This document shows, piece after piece, positions 8,138-16,435 of a stretch of DNA of 64,000 nt. Position numbers and translations under genes: made by a program. The notes below the pieces were generated by a model. The model was not told the origin of the DNA. It saw nothing but the letters and a program-made list of their open reading frames with translations, and made no database searches. This stretch comes from Paraburkholderia hospita (GTDB lineage Bacteria; Pseudomonadota; Gammaproteobacteria; Burkholderiales; Burkholderiaceae), in assembly GCF_002902965.1 (NCBI RefSeq), contig NZ_CP026107.1, positions 2,108,001 through 2,172,000 of the forward strand, given 5' to 3'. Within the stretch, counting starts at the first letter, position 1. Every line of letters starts with the position of its first letter.

Positions 8138-8584
8138 TCGGCGCCCTGCGGCGTCTGCGCTTCGATCCGGCACAGCTCAGTAGGCCGTGCCGCCGGACTC
8201 CTTTCCTTGCCCGCTCTGCCGGACGGCTTCGTCCGGCCGACGGCGCTCGCCTGCCGACTCGCCTTGCGTATGGACGATATCGGCGCATCACCGTGGCCAC
8301 GATCGCCCATTGGCCACAATCGTCCATCTCCATTTCGATCGGTGGTCGGAATCGTCCACTCCTTCGCGTCGAGCACCGGGGTTTTCCCGCTGCCATTGGC
8401 TCTGGCTGCATGGCACAACGCTTGCTGAACAGGTGGGCTGATCTTGCAGCGTCCGAGCACCCAATCGATAGGGCCGTGCTGTTGTTGTAGTCGTAGATGC
8501 AGGTGGCGACGAATGGCTTCCAGAGAGAAGCGCGTCGCTTCACCCCGAAGCTTCCGGAGGCGCTCCGGCAAAGAACAATTCCGC
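8138..8584. other. Intergenic region with repeated motif
   Basis: A stretch of 447 bases between the AAA+ activator and the AraC-domain gene. No frame here looks like a protein family. It contains the iteron-like repeats listed separately at 8270-8359. An in-frame ATG at 8513 could extend the downstream gene, but the added residues are Arg/Ser-rich and unlike a domain. Confidence 0.5.
8270..8359. repeat. Iteron-like direct repeats with flanking inverted arm
   Basis: TGGCCACGATCGCCCAT (8294-8310) and TGGCCACAATCGTCCAT (8311-8327) are tandem copies, 15 of 17 identical. A third degenerate copy, TGGTCGGAATCGTCCAC, is at 8343-8359. ATGGACGAT (8270-8278) is the exact reverse complement of ATCGTCCAT (8319-8327). 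The arrangement suggests a multimeric regulator-binding site upstream of the AraC-domain gene. Confidence 0.45.
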
Positions 8585-8986
8585 ATGGACCACTGCGCTA
8601 CCACATTTGACGTTTGCTACGTGCCGCAACGCCTGGCACGCGACGACACCTGCACGGAATCGCAAGCAGCCATGGTCAAGCGGGTGCATCGCTATGTCGA
8701 CGCGCATCTGTGCGACGATCAACTCTCACCCGAAAGCGTACTGAGCGCGCTACAGCTTCCGCGCTCGACCCTGTATCGCCTGTTTCAGCATGAGGGCGGC
8801 CTCGGCGCCTACATCCGCGATCTCAGGCTGCGCCATGCGGCCGATGACCTCATCCGCTATCCGCACGCGCTGGTGCTGGAGATTGCCTTCGGACTGGGCT
8901 TCAAAAGCGCGTCCGTCTTTACGCGTGCGTTCCGGCGCGCTTATGGAATGGCGCCGCAGGAATATCGCGCTCTGGCTTGCAAATGA
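8585..8986 (+). CDS. AraC-family DNA-binding domain protein without sensor domain
   Basis: A 133-residue protein that is essentially only the AraC/XylS C-terminal domain. The first helix-turn-helix is around LSPESVLSALQLPRSTLYRLF, followed by the linker helix and the second HTH with IAFGLGFKSASVFTRAFRRAYGMAP, the family signature. Members are usually about 300 residues with an N-terminal effector or dimer domain, absent here. It may be a SoxS/MarA-type stand-alone regulator or a truncated gene. The ATG at 8585 is the last sensible start; 8513 is an alternative. It overlaps nothing and faces the CBS gene tail-to-tail, one base apart. Confidence 0.75.
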   Translation: MDHCATTFDVCYVPQRLARDDTCTESQAAMVKRVHRYVDAHLCDDQLSPESVLSALQLPRSTLYRLFQHEGGLGAYIRDLRLRHAADDLIRYPHALVLEIAFGLGFKSASVFTRAFRRAYGMAPQEYRALACK

Positions 8987-8987
8987 A

Positions 8988-9431
8988 TTAAGGCTCGATG
9001 CCGCCGCCCTCATCGACGGGCGACTTCAGCATCTCCGAACAGACCTTCAGTACATCGCGCCAGCTGACGATTCCCACTGGCCTCGACCCGCCGTCGACAA
9101 TCGGAATACAAGAGATGGGATGCGCCAGAAACAACTGGATGGCCTCGCTCACCTCGGCGTCCGGGCGCAGCGTAATGGGCTTGCGGCTCATGATCTGATG
9201 CACGCGCCGGCTCAGCGTGCCGATATCGCGCTGGGTTTCAACCACACTGTCGATAAACGGGCTCAACGCGCGCAACAGATCGCGGTCGGACACCACGCCT
9301 TGCAGTTCTCTATCCTCAACGACGAGCAGGTGATGAAACCCGGATTGCTCGAATATGTCCTTGACGGTGTCGAGCGTGTCGTCGAAACCGACCGTTACGA
9401 CGCGCTTCGTCATCAGATCTTCTACTTTCAT
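8988..9431 (-). CDS. CBS-domain pair protein
   Basis: A 147-residue protein made of two CBS motifs: residues 1-58 (MKVEDLMTKRVVTVGFDDTL ... GVVSDRDLLRAL) and about 76-135 (IMSRKPITLRPDAEVSEA ... GIVSWRDVLKV). Such Bateman modules bind adenine nucleotides and often act as free-standing energy sensors. There is no fused catalytic domain and no membrane segment. The gene is monocistronic, convergent with the AraC-domain gene and divergent from the thioesterase at 9634, with about 200 bases between the starts that must hold both promoters. Partner unknown. Confidence 0.9.
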   Translation of the reverse strand: MKVEDLMTKRVVTVGFDDTLDTVKDIFEQSGFHHLLVVEDRELQGVVSDRDLLRALSPFIDSVVETQRDIGTLSRRVHQIMSRKPITLRPDAEVSEAIQLFLAHPISCIPIVDGGSRPVGIVSWRDVLKVCSEMLKSPVDEGGGIEP

Positions 9432-9633
9432 CGTTGAACTCTCTGTTATTGCGGGGAAACAGGTGCGGCATGGGACCGCGCGCCCGCTCCAGTCGACTGT
9501 CGCCGGTTCACCGTCCCACTAGTCGATTAACGGCAGCCGAAATGGAAACTCCAGTCGAGGGGCCAGAATTGGGGCGTTCCTTCATGCAGGAGGAATGCGT
9601 GGCCGCCGCCAGCGGCATCCCAAGGAGCAATGC

Positions 9634-10131
9634 ATGTTGACTCGCGAAGCCATCCCTCAAGTTCTGTCGCGTACTTCCGAACTGTTGTCGGCCGATAATC
9701 TGGAGGGGGCCCCTCAGAAAACCTTTCACCATGTCATCGACATCTACCTCAAGGATTCCAATGCCTTCATGAATACGTATTTCGCCCGTTACTTCGAGTG
9801 GCAGGGCGTCTGTCGGGAACGCTGGTTCCATGAGTGCATTCACAACAATCTGCTGGCCGCAGGGGGCACCTTTGTCACGAAACGCGCGCATCAGGAATAC
9901 GTGCAGGAGACGTTTCCGTTCCAGCGCGTCGACTGCTACCTGAACACATTCCAGGTCCGGCAATGTTCGGCGTATCTGCTGTTCCGTTTCTGCGTGGACG
10001 GACGGCCTGTGTCGCACGGATATCAGCAGATTCTGTTTGCCGGAATGGACAAGCGGATCCGGCGTTTCCCGGAAGGAATCATCGAGCGGGTCAAGGAATA
10101 TGAAGTGATCCTGCCGTCCGTCACGAACTAA
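9634..10131 (+). CDS. Hotdog-fold acyl-thioesterase-like protein
   Basis: A 165-residue protein; AAGGAG at 9622-9627 lies six bases before the ATG at 9634. Residues 40-65 (DSNAFMNTYFARYFEWQGVC then RERWF) match the long helix of 4HBT hotdog thioesterases and especially the enediyne-polyketide type, which has a YFxRYFEWQGxCRE pattern and uses Asn and Arg rather than an acidic catalyst; Asn43 and Arg61 are candidates. A second hotdog strand region is QVRQCSAYLLFRF. It converges on the sensor-kinase gene with overlapping stop codons. No polyketide synthase is nearby, so its substrate is open. Confidence 0.7.
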   Translation: MLTREAIPQVLSRTSELLSADNLEGAPQKTFHHVIDIYLKDSNAFMNTYFARYFEWQGVCRERWFHECIHNNLLAAGGTFVTKRAHQEYVQETFPFQRVDCYLNTFQVRQCSAYLLFRFCVDGRPVSHGYQQILFAGMDKRIRRFPEGIIERVKEYEVILPSVTN

Positions 10132-11585
10132 TTGATTCCACCCTGCCCGGCGCGCGAGCGCCGGGCCCGTGCCGGCGGATCGTGTATTGCGCGGTCCGCC
10201 GCCGAACCCGGCTCCGGCAATCTGAGGGTGAACGTAGTCAGCACGCCCGGTGTCGATGCACACGAGATCGTGCCGCCGAACGCGTCGCACACTCGCCGGC
10301 AGAAATCGAGTCCCATGCCGCCTGCGTGTCCATGCGCCTTGGTCGAATAGAACGGATCGAAGATATGCGGCAGCACGTCGGCCGCGATACCCGGACCGGT
10401 ATCGTTGAAGTGAACAACACAAAAACCGCCATCGCGCCCCGCGCTGATCGTGATGCTGCCCGAGCCACTCGACTCGATCGCGTACAACGCATTTTTCAGC
10501 AGGTTGAAGATGACGAACACGAATAGCGAATCCGTGCCGGAGAATCGCAACTGCGCGTCGATCGGGATGACGGAGACGCGACCGCGCTCGCCCGGCAAGA
10601 ACGGATAGCGATCTAGCGCCGATTCGACGCAGTGCCTGATCGACTGTGGGCCGAAGCTCCGGCGATCGAGCCGGTCCAGTGTGAACGACGCAAGCGACAT
10701 CTCGACGACGGTACTCGTGCTGTCGATCTGACGGCGAATCGCCCGGGTGAGCGTGGGCAGTCGCTCGGACTGCCCCGGATAAAGCCCGTTGACGAGCAAC
10801 TGGTGCCGCACGGCAAGCTGATATCCGCGCAGCAACTCCGGCAGCGCGTTGCCGAGTTCATCGGCATGCATGCCGATCACTTCGAGCGGCATCGCGACTT
10901 CTTGCGCGACCGTCGCGGCGAGAAAGTACTGCCGCATCAGCCCATGCCGGACAATGGTGATGGCGAGAATGCCCAGACTGACGGCAATGAAGATGACGCC
11001 GGGCGGATAGAACACATAGCCGTAGTTGACGGCATAGTCGCTCGCCGCTAAAGAATAGAGGCACAAGCTCACGAGACAGAGACCCAGCAGGCGCCGTCTG
11101 TGACGGGCACGTGCCTGACGCCTCGACACGATCAGCAGCCATCCGCTGCGAACGGCGAGCAAAACGGTCTGCATCACGTGCACTGGGTGCAGTCGCCCTG
11201 CACGCGGATAATCGCCGAAGAAATGAACGCCGAAACCGGCTACCACCTCGTCGCTCGTCACCAGCAACACCGCGAGGATCACGCACAGCGCATACGACGC
11301 CATCAGCAGAGGCCGCTCGTCGCGCCGTTCGACGAGTTCCGTCACGAAGTGATAGAACGTCGTTGGCAGGAACAGGATGAAGAAATAGCCCGCCTTGACC
11401 AGCACGCCGGCCGTTTCGGGGCTTGTGGTCTGAAACAGGAACGCCCACGTGCCCTGCCACGCGAAGGTCGCCATGCACATCATTGCGAACGGCGTCGACA
11501 GACGCGTCACGCCTTCAGTCAGCAGGACGTAGACACCGAAGCCCAGGAACAGCGCGGATACGAACGCTGGCAAGGTCGAATACAT
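10128..11585 (-). CDS. 7TM sensor histidine kinase, CqsS/LqsS-like, lacking the phospho-acceptor His
   Basis: A 485-residue membrane protein. Residues 1-215 contain about seven hydrophobic segments with the DYPRAGRLHPVH loop of 7TM-type kinases. The dimerisation helix reads TVAQEVAMPLEVIG: Gln228 stands where other kinases have the phosphorylated His of an H-E-x-x-x-P-L box. The region up to HCVESALDRYPF resembles the CqsS/LqsS/PhcS quorum-sensing kinases. The ATPase domain is intact: N box NLLKNALYAIES, G1 DTGPGIA, F box FDPFYSTK, G2 GGMGL. The C-terminus is an Arg-rich tail. No response-regulator gene is adjacent. It could bind ATP but should not autophosphorylate at the normal site. Confidence 0.85.
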   Translation of the reverse strand: MYSTLPAFVSALFLGFGVYVLLTEGVTRLSTPFAMMCMATFAWQGTWAFLFQTTSPETAGVLVKAGYFFILFLPTTFYHFVTELVERRDERPLLMASYALCVILAVLLVTSDEVVAGFGVHFFGDYPRAGRLHPVHVMQTVLLAVRSGWLLIVSRRQARARHRRRLLGLCLVSLCLYSLAASDYAVNYGYVFYPPGVIFIAVSLGILAITIVRHGLMRQYFLAATVAQEVAMPLEVIGMHADELGNALPELLRGYQLAVRHQLLVNGLYPGQSERLPTLTRAIRRQIDSTSTVVEMSLASFTLDRLDRRSFGPQSIRHCVESALDRYPFLPGERGRVSVIPIDAQLRFSGTDSLFVFVIFNLLKNALYAIESSGSGSITISAGRDGGFCVVHFNDTGPGIAADVLPHIFDPFYSTKAHGHAGGMGLDFCRRVCDAFGGTISCASTPGVLTTFTLRLPEPGSAADRAIHDPPARARRSRAGQGGIN

Positions 11586-11844
11586 AATGCCTTATGTGTG
11601 TTTCGCCGCTGATTGTTCCTCGGCAGGCTGGACGGGTCGAGATGCAGCAAGCTCAGTTAGCAAGATCAGCCAACAGGCCGACAACGTTTGCCTGAATGTC
11701 GTCAAGCGACTCGCGTTCCCCGTCAGCACAGCGGCGTTGTTGTTCTCGGTCGCACTGGCAGCAGTGTTCGTACCAGACCGCTGGCGCTTTTTCGTTCCCG
11801 CGGTGCCACGATTTTAGCGCAACATTTCGCCGGCTCCGTGCCGG

Positions 11845-12468
11845 TTATGGCAACCCGTTTGCGCAATAGGCTCCGAAGCCCGGACGTTCGCTCAGGCGCT
11901 CGAAGTACTCCGATACGGCAGGGAATTGCGTATGTTCGAAAGGCGTGCTGAACCAGCGGTTGACCGACAATCCCACGGGAATGTCAGCGAGCGAGAACTG
12001 CTTTCCGGCAACGAACGCGCCGGTTGCCCGCAACTGTCCGTTCAATATGCGCATGTGCGCCGTCCAGCTGGCGATCGACGTCGCGATCGCCTTCTCCGCC
12101 TGATGCACAGCCGATTGCCGGACCAAGGCGAGAAACGCGTAGCTCCACGAGCGGTTGAGGTCCGTTGCCTGCCAGTCCATCCATTGATCGACGGGCGCGC
12201 GCATCAGCGGATCTGCCGGATAGAGGTGCGCGCCGTCGTAGCGCGACGCGAGGTAGCGGATGATGGTGTTCGACTCCCAGAGAACGAAGTCTGCGTCCTT
12301 GATGACGGGCACCAGACCGTTTGGGTTCAACGAGAGAAACTCTGGGGTCTGCGTGGACTGGAACCCGGTTCCCCAATCCTCCCGCTCGAAGGGAAGATTC
12401 AGTTCGGCGCAAGTCCACAGCACCTTTCGAACGTTAATGGATGACGCCTTTCCAAGGATCTTGAGCAT
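11845..12468 (-). CDS. Glutathione S-transferase
   Basis: A 207-residue cytosolic [23 protein letters not shown] begins the thioredoxin-like domain with the Ser-x-Asn-x-x-Lys pattern of bacterial theta/beta-like enzymes. [11 protein letters not shown] contains the cis-Pro and [11 protein letters not shown] the Glu-Ser pair that binds glutathione. The helical domain has the N-capping segment [15 protein letters not shown]. It is on the same strand as the O-methyltransferase upstream, 143 bases apart, and about 260 bases from the kinase start, so it is probably transcribed separately. Confidence 0.9.
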   Translation of the reverse strand: MLKILGKASSINVRKVLWTCAELNLPFEREDWGTGFQSTQTPEFLSLNPNGLVPVIKDADFVLWESNTIIRYLASRYDGAHLYPADPLMRAPVDQWMDWQATDLNRSWSYAFLALVRQSAVHQAEKAIATSIASWTAHMRILNGQLRATGAFVAGKQFSLADIPVGLSVNRWFSTPFEHTQFPAVSEYFERLSERPGFGAYCANGLP

Positions 12469-12611
12469 GCGAAAGTGAAGGGGTTTGAGTGCGATGAGTC
12501 TAGGCTCAGTGCGATAGATGGTTCAAGACACAGTTTGATGAACCAGCCCCGTTCCACTTTGCGTTGTCATCGCGCACGGCTTTTCGCGTCCACAGTTTGA
12601 CCCGTGGCGCC

Positions 12612-13268
12612 TCAACTGACCTTCAGCGCCAGCTCGGTTCCGCGCTTGATCGGCAGAGTAATCGAAATGAAACCGTTGGCCGGGTCGCGAATGTACTCAA
12701 GGAAATCGGGCTCGGCATTGTCGTTCAGGATGTATCCGCCGACGCGCAACTGCGGCGCAATCAGCTCGACCACCGTCCGCGCGAGCGACGGCCCATCCGG
12801 CAACGGCCAGCCGTCGATCAACGCAAAGTCGATCGGACCGCCCACGTCGCGCAGCGTTTGCCGCGCATCGCCGATACGGATATCGGCATATTGCGCGAGC
12901 CCTGCCTCAGTCAGATTCTGACGCGCGATCTCCGCCTTCGAAGCAACCAGCTCGGATCCGATCACCAGTCCGCCGCCGTTGTCGCGCATGGCCGCCGCCA
13001 GATACAGCGCGGACATGCCGATTGAAGTTGCAAAGTCAACGACTCGCGTGGCGCGCATCCCGCGACAGAGCACGTACATCAACTCGCCCTGATCGGGATG
13101 AATCGAAAAGCCGTAGTCGGCGAAAGCCTCCGGATCGTTGCCCGACGGCCCGCCAAACGCCTCGCGCCCAGGAAAGCGGCGCGACGCGTTCAAACGCTGC
13201 AGCACCTGATTGACGCGTTCGTCCTTGATGGGACTGACGGATGACGTGGATATAGGCATGTCTCTCAT
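12612..13268 (-). CDS. SAM-dependent O-methyltransferase
   Basis: A 218-residue class I methyltransferase. Motif I is VVDFATSIGMSALYLAAAM, followed by the acidic end of strand 2 (GSE) and the FALIDGWPLPDG segment matching the D-G region of catechol-O-methyltransferase-type enzymes. The ATG at 13268 is chosen because AAGGAG lies seven bases before it; upstream residues are not conserved-looking. Small-molecule or predicted O-methyltransferases of this type act in the cytoplasm. Substrate unknown. The gene following on the same strand is the GST. Confidence 0.85.
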   Translation of the reverse strand: MRDMPISTSSVSPIKDERVNQVLQRLNASRRFPGREAFGGPSGNDPEAFADYGFSIHPDQGELMYVLCRGMRATRVVDFATSIGMSALYLAAAMRDNGGGLVIGSELVASKAEIARQNLTEAGLAQYADIRIGDARQTLRDVGGPIDFALIDGWPLPDGPSLARTVVELIAPQLRVGGYILNDNAEPDFLEYIRDPANGFISITLPIKRGTELALKVS

Positions 13269-13675
13269 GAAACGGCTCCTTGATGGATCGCGGCAGCGCG
13301 CATCAGGCGACGCCACGACGATCGGGTTGCATAGGGAAGCGTGCGCGCAATTCGCACACAGGGGACTGGCTTCGATTTTCGAGCCTTGTTCCCCGTATGC
13401 GGCTTACTGATCCTTACGGCGCGCTGTCATCCGATCCAGCCTCATAAGCGCCGCTATTCACGCGCAGACGCGCCATCTGGCGCCCGGTGTCGCCCACAAA
13501 CCGCCTCGCGCGCTCGAATCTTCGCGATCTTCGGTCTTCCACCCTCGTAATACACCGAAAAAATTACAACTTACATGGTTATCGAGAATCATTTTCATCT
13601 ATGGATAGCATTCACCCGCTTTCGGTTTGGCAACGAACATCCAACAGCGAACCAACACGGGGAATGGAATGCGTT
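13269..13675. other. Intergenic region upstream of the permease relic
   Basis: About 400 bases without a recognisable gene between the methyltransferase start and the FecCD relic. It holds the Fur-like box at 13580-13598 and, at its end, a perfect 17-bp palindrome at 13669-13685 (arms ATGCGTTT/AAACGCAT) that overlaps the beginning of the relic. Confidence 0.45.
13580..13598 (+). promoter_or_regulatory. Fur-box-like sequence
   Basis: TATCGAGAATCATTTTCAT matches the 7-1-7 Fur consensus well, with half-sites GAGAAT and ATTTTC around a central C. It lies about 80 bases upstream of a decayed iron-uptake permease, which makes an iron-responsive origin plausible. Confidence 0.5.
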
Positions 13676-14055
13676 TCAAACGCATCGCTGATGATCGTCT
13701 CGGGATCGACGCTGTTTGCGCGCTTCGGTGCGCGCGCCGATGAGGCCATCGCGTGCGCGGCGTTCCTCGGCGCAATGACCGTCACGGTGCTCGTGTATCG
13801 GCTTGGTTCATCGCAAGGACGCGTGCAACTGTCCGTGTTGCTGCTTTCGGGCATCGCGGCCAACGCGCTGGCTGGCACGATCATCGGCATGTTGAGCTAC
13901 GTCGCCTTGGCTTCATTGGTCTCGTTGCGCCCCACTGCGTGCGGCTCGCATGCGGTCCCGACCTGCGACGCGTGCTGCCCGCCTCGGCCTTGCTTGGCGC
14001 CATTCTCACGGTACTCGCCGATCTCGCTGCGCGCACTATTGCAGCGCCCGCGGCC
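13676..14055 (+). pseudogene. Remnant of a FecCD-type iron/hemin ABC permease
   Basis: One frame encodes AAFLGAMTVTVLVYRLGSSQ then VQLSVLLLSGIAANALAGTI, typical transmembrane helices of FecCD/BtuC permeases. Near 13909 the homology jumps to another frame, which gives FIGLVAPHCVRLACGPDLRR and LPASALLGAILTVLADLAAR, the C-terminal permease signature. The part normally between these blocks, roughly 80-100 residues, is missing, so the gene has both an internal deletion and a frame change. Neither the N-terminal half nor a partner ATPase or binding protein is present. It is a relic of an iron-uptake locus. Confidence 0.7.
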
Positions 14056-14097
14056 AACAGTCCACGGCCACTGTGAATTCGACGTCGTTCCCGACAT

Positions 14098-14130
14098 AAA
14101 AAAAGACCCAGGAAGTTGCCCTCCTGGGTC
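14098..14130 (-). terminator. Rho-independent terminator of the glycoside hydrolase gene
   Basis: On the reverse strand a perfect 9-bp stem (GACCCAGGA/TCCTGGGTC) with an 8-base loop is followed by seven T. It begins 26 bases after the stop codon of the reverse-strand hydrolase gene. Confidence 0.9.
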
Positions 14131-14155
14131 CTTTGCAGACAGCTAGCTTCGACGC

Positions 14156-16435
14156 TTACTGTCCCGTGTATCCCACCGGCACGGTCGAATTGTTCTTCGC
14201 GACCGTCGCGTTGTTCGACACGATGTACTGCGGCACTTCCGTCAGCGTCAGCGACACCTGGCCGTTCGAATACGGAAGCGTCGTGACGTTGCCGTAACCG
14301 TCGATCTTCGTCACGTTGCCCGACGTACCCGCGTTATCGACCTGCAGCGAATAGCTCGTCGAATAGGTCGTGCTATACACGCCATTGGCGGGCCACTGGC
14401 TGTTGTTGTGCGTCCACGCGGCCGTCACGACCTTGCCGTTGTTCAGCTGCTGGAAGTCGTACACGAAGGTGCCCGAGGGCGTGTTCTTCACGCGGCCCAG
14501 CGTATTGGTGCCGTCGAGCACACGCGTCATCGTGGCAAACGCCATCGCTTCCGGCTTCGGCGAAAGGTTCGACGCACCGAACGCGCCCTGCGCATTGTTC
14601 AGGTCGAAGAACGAACCGTAGCCCACTTCACCCGGATAGTCGGCACCGTAGAACAGCGTCGTGAGCTGCGCGCCGCCGCCCAGCACGATGATGTGCGAGC
14701 GCACCCCAACGGCCGCATGCGCGAACAGCTGGTTCTGCGACGGCACGGTCGGACCATACGCCAGACCCGGATCGTAGCTCGTGCCCGCTTCCGTGAAGAA
14801 CAGCTTCATGTTCGGCTTGCCGTTCTGCATCACCTGACGCAACTGCGTCATCTGATTGTCGAGCGCATTGGCCTGGTTCGCGGGACTCGGGTCCGAATCG
14901 TATTGCTCCGGCGGATGCGCCGGGTACGTACCGGCATTCCAGTAACCGTGAGTCGAGACGGCGTCGATGTAGTTCCACAGGCCGAGCGCGCCGAACTTCT
15001 GCAGATAACCCGTCGTGCAGGTCGTGCAGTTCGCTGCGAACGGATTGCCCGTGCCCATCACGACCGCGTTCGGATCGGTCGAGTGGATGCCCTGGTACGC
15101 AGCCTTGTACATCGCGACGAAGTTCGCGTCGCTATCGGCCCAGCCGAGACTCGGCTCCCACGTCACCTGATAGTAGTTCTTCTGCTGGTTCGGGTAGTTC
15201 GCCGCGCGGATCAGGCTCGTGTCCGTGCCGACCTTCGCCATGAAGTTCTGGTACTCGGTCAGATCCTTCGGTGCGTAATAGCTGTCGGTGAACTGGCCCG
15301 TCTTCGAATTCCATGCAGGAATGCCGTCGAGCCGCACGATACGCATCTGATCAGGATTGGCCTTATAGAACGGATCGAGATCGTTCACGTTGGGCGTGTA
15401 CGTGTTCGGACCATTCGGCTCCATCTGCGACTGCTGACGATTGTCGATCGTCCACGTAATGCCCAGTGCGCGCAGTGCCGCGATGTTGCCGTTGAACCCT
15501 TGCATGCCGAAGCGGTGCTGGTCCTGGTGCGCATACGTGACCGTGCCGAGTGCCGACGTGAGATTTGGCAGCACGCCAAACGTCGCGATACCCGTCGGGC
15601 GCGTGCCGCTATGCGGCAGCGTGCCGCCATTCGCGCGCAGCGTGGCCGTGATCGCGCCATAGCCCGACCATGTCGACTTGCACGAGATCGTGTTGGTCTG
15701 CACGCCAGCGCTGACCGGGAAACTGCCCTGCGTCTTGATCGCGCCATTCGAATCAGCGATCGACCAGATCACGGTATCCGCGTTCGGCGAGTTCGTCGTG
15801 ACCGTGAGGTTAAACGGCGCGTTGTTCTGGAACACGCGCAGGCCGTCGGTGGTCGGCGTGTCGGCCGTGATCAGACCGTTCGCCGTGCCGCCAGCCTTTT
15901 GCACCGGCGCTCCACATGAGAGCGCCGCGCTGGACGAAGGTGACGGTGCGGGCGCGGGCGTCGGAGTGGGCGTCGGCGTCGGTGTGGGAGTCGGCGTCGG
16001 TGTGGGAGTCGGCGTCGGTGTGGGCGTCGGTGTGGGCGTCGGTGTGGGCGTCGGTGTCGGTGTGGGCGTCGGCGTCGGCGTCGGCGTCGGTGTGGGAGTC
16101 GGCGTCGGCGCACCGGCCGCGACCGCACGCACCCAGCATGCTTTTGCGTAGCCGTACGCAGGGTCCGTATTCGAAACCGCGCCGACATAGCAGCCAACGC
16201 CATTCGTAAACGTACGCGGCGCCGTCAGCATCACCGACGGCGCGTTAGGCGGCACAGCGCCGAACACGACAGAGCCCGTTCCGAGGAACGAGCAGTTGGC
16301 ATTCTCTTTGCCGCACAGCGTGTACGACTGGCCTGCGACGGTAATCGTCGATGCCTGGGCGTACGCCTGCTCTGCACCAAACGAAGCCAGCACGGTTGCC
16401 GACGCAACCCCCAATAGTTTCCAATAACTCATCAT
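14156..16435 (-). CDS. Secreted clan GH-A-like glycoside hydrolase with Pro-Thr linker
   Basis: A 759-residue exported protein. Residues 1-27 form a signal peptide ending AYAQA. A small Cys-containing domain (about 30-105) is joined by a (Pro-Thr)n linker (about 110-160) to an all-beta stretch and then a TIM-barrel-like catalytic region. VTWEPSLGW resembles the acid/base segment of clan GH-A enzymes and [11 protein letters not shown] the nucleophile strand. The C-terminal 120 residues look like a beta-sandwich typical of GH39/GH30-like proteins. I cannot name the family or substrate. It is monocistronic, with its own terminator and a long AT-rich upstream region; secretion could use the type II-like system further along. 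Confidence 0.75.
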   Translation of the reverse strand: MMSYWKLLGVASATVLASFGAEQAYAQASTITVAGQSYTLCGKENANCSFLGTGSVVFGAVPPNAPSVMLTAPRTFTNGVGCYVGAVSNTDPAYGYAKACWVRAVAAGAPTPTPTPTPTPTPTPTPTPTPTPTPTPTPTPTPTPTPTPTPTPTPTPTPTPAPAPSPSSSAALSCGAPVQKAGGTANGLITADTPTTDGLRVFQNNAPFNLTVTTNSPNADTVIWSIADSNGAIKTQGSFPVSAGVQTNTISCKSTWSGYGAITATLRANGGTLPHSGTRPTGIATFGVLPNLTSALGTVTYAHQDQHRFGMQGFNGNIAALRALGITWTIDNRQQSQMEPNGPNTYTPNVNDLDPFYKANPDQMRIVRLDGIPAWNSKTGQFTDSYYAPKDLTEYQNFMAKVGTDTSLIRAANYPNQQKNYYQVTWEPSLGWADSDANFVAMYKAAYQGIHSTDPNAVVMGTGNPFAANCTTCTTGYLQKFGALGLWNYIDAVSTHGYWNAGTYPAHPPEQYDSDPSPANQANALDNQMTQLRQVMQNGKPNMKLFFTEAGTSYDPGLAYGPTVPSQNQLFAHAAVGVRSHIIVLGGGAQLTTLFYGADYPGEVGYGSFFDLNNAQGAFGASNLSPKPEAMAFATMTRVLDGTNTLGRVKNTPSGTFVYDFQQLNNGKVVTAAWTHNNSQWPANGVYSTTYSTSYSLQVDNAGTSGNVTKIDGYGNVTTLPYSNGQVSLTLTEVPQYIVSNNATVAKNNSTVPVGYTGQ
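15950..16110 (-). repeat. In-frame hexanucleotide repeat encoding the (Pro-Thr)n linker
   Basis: About 160 bases of degenerate GGCGTC/GGTGTG/GGAGTC units on the + strand, read on the reverse strand as alternating Pro and Thr codons. The synonymous variation keeps the peptide constant, so it is a selected linker, but length could vary by slippage in multiples of six without loss of frame. Confidence 0.85.

Noticed and set aside
6104..8173. 689-codon open frame opposite the AAA+ activator
   Set aside because: No motifs; the + strand frame has complete Walker, GAFTGA and HTH motifs.
14408..15919. 503-codon + strand frame opposite the glycoside hydrolase
   Set aside because: Arg/Val-rich shadow; the reverse-strand protein has signal peptide, linker, active-site-like motifs and a terminator.
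15950..16110. Possible CRISPR or minisatellite array
   Set aside because: The repeat unit is six bases, without spacers, and encodes a Pro-Thr linker in frame.
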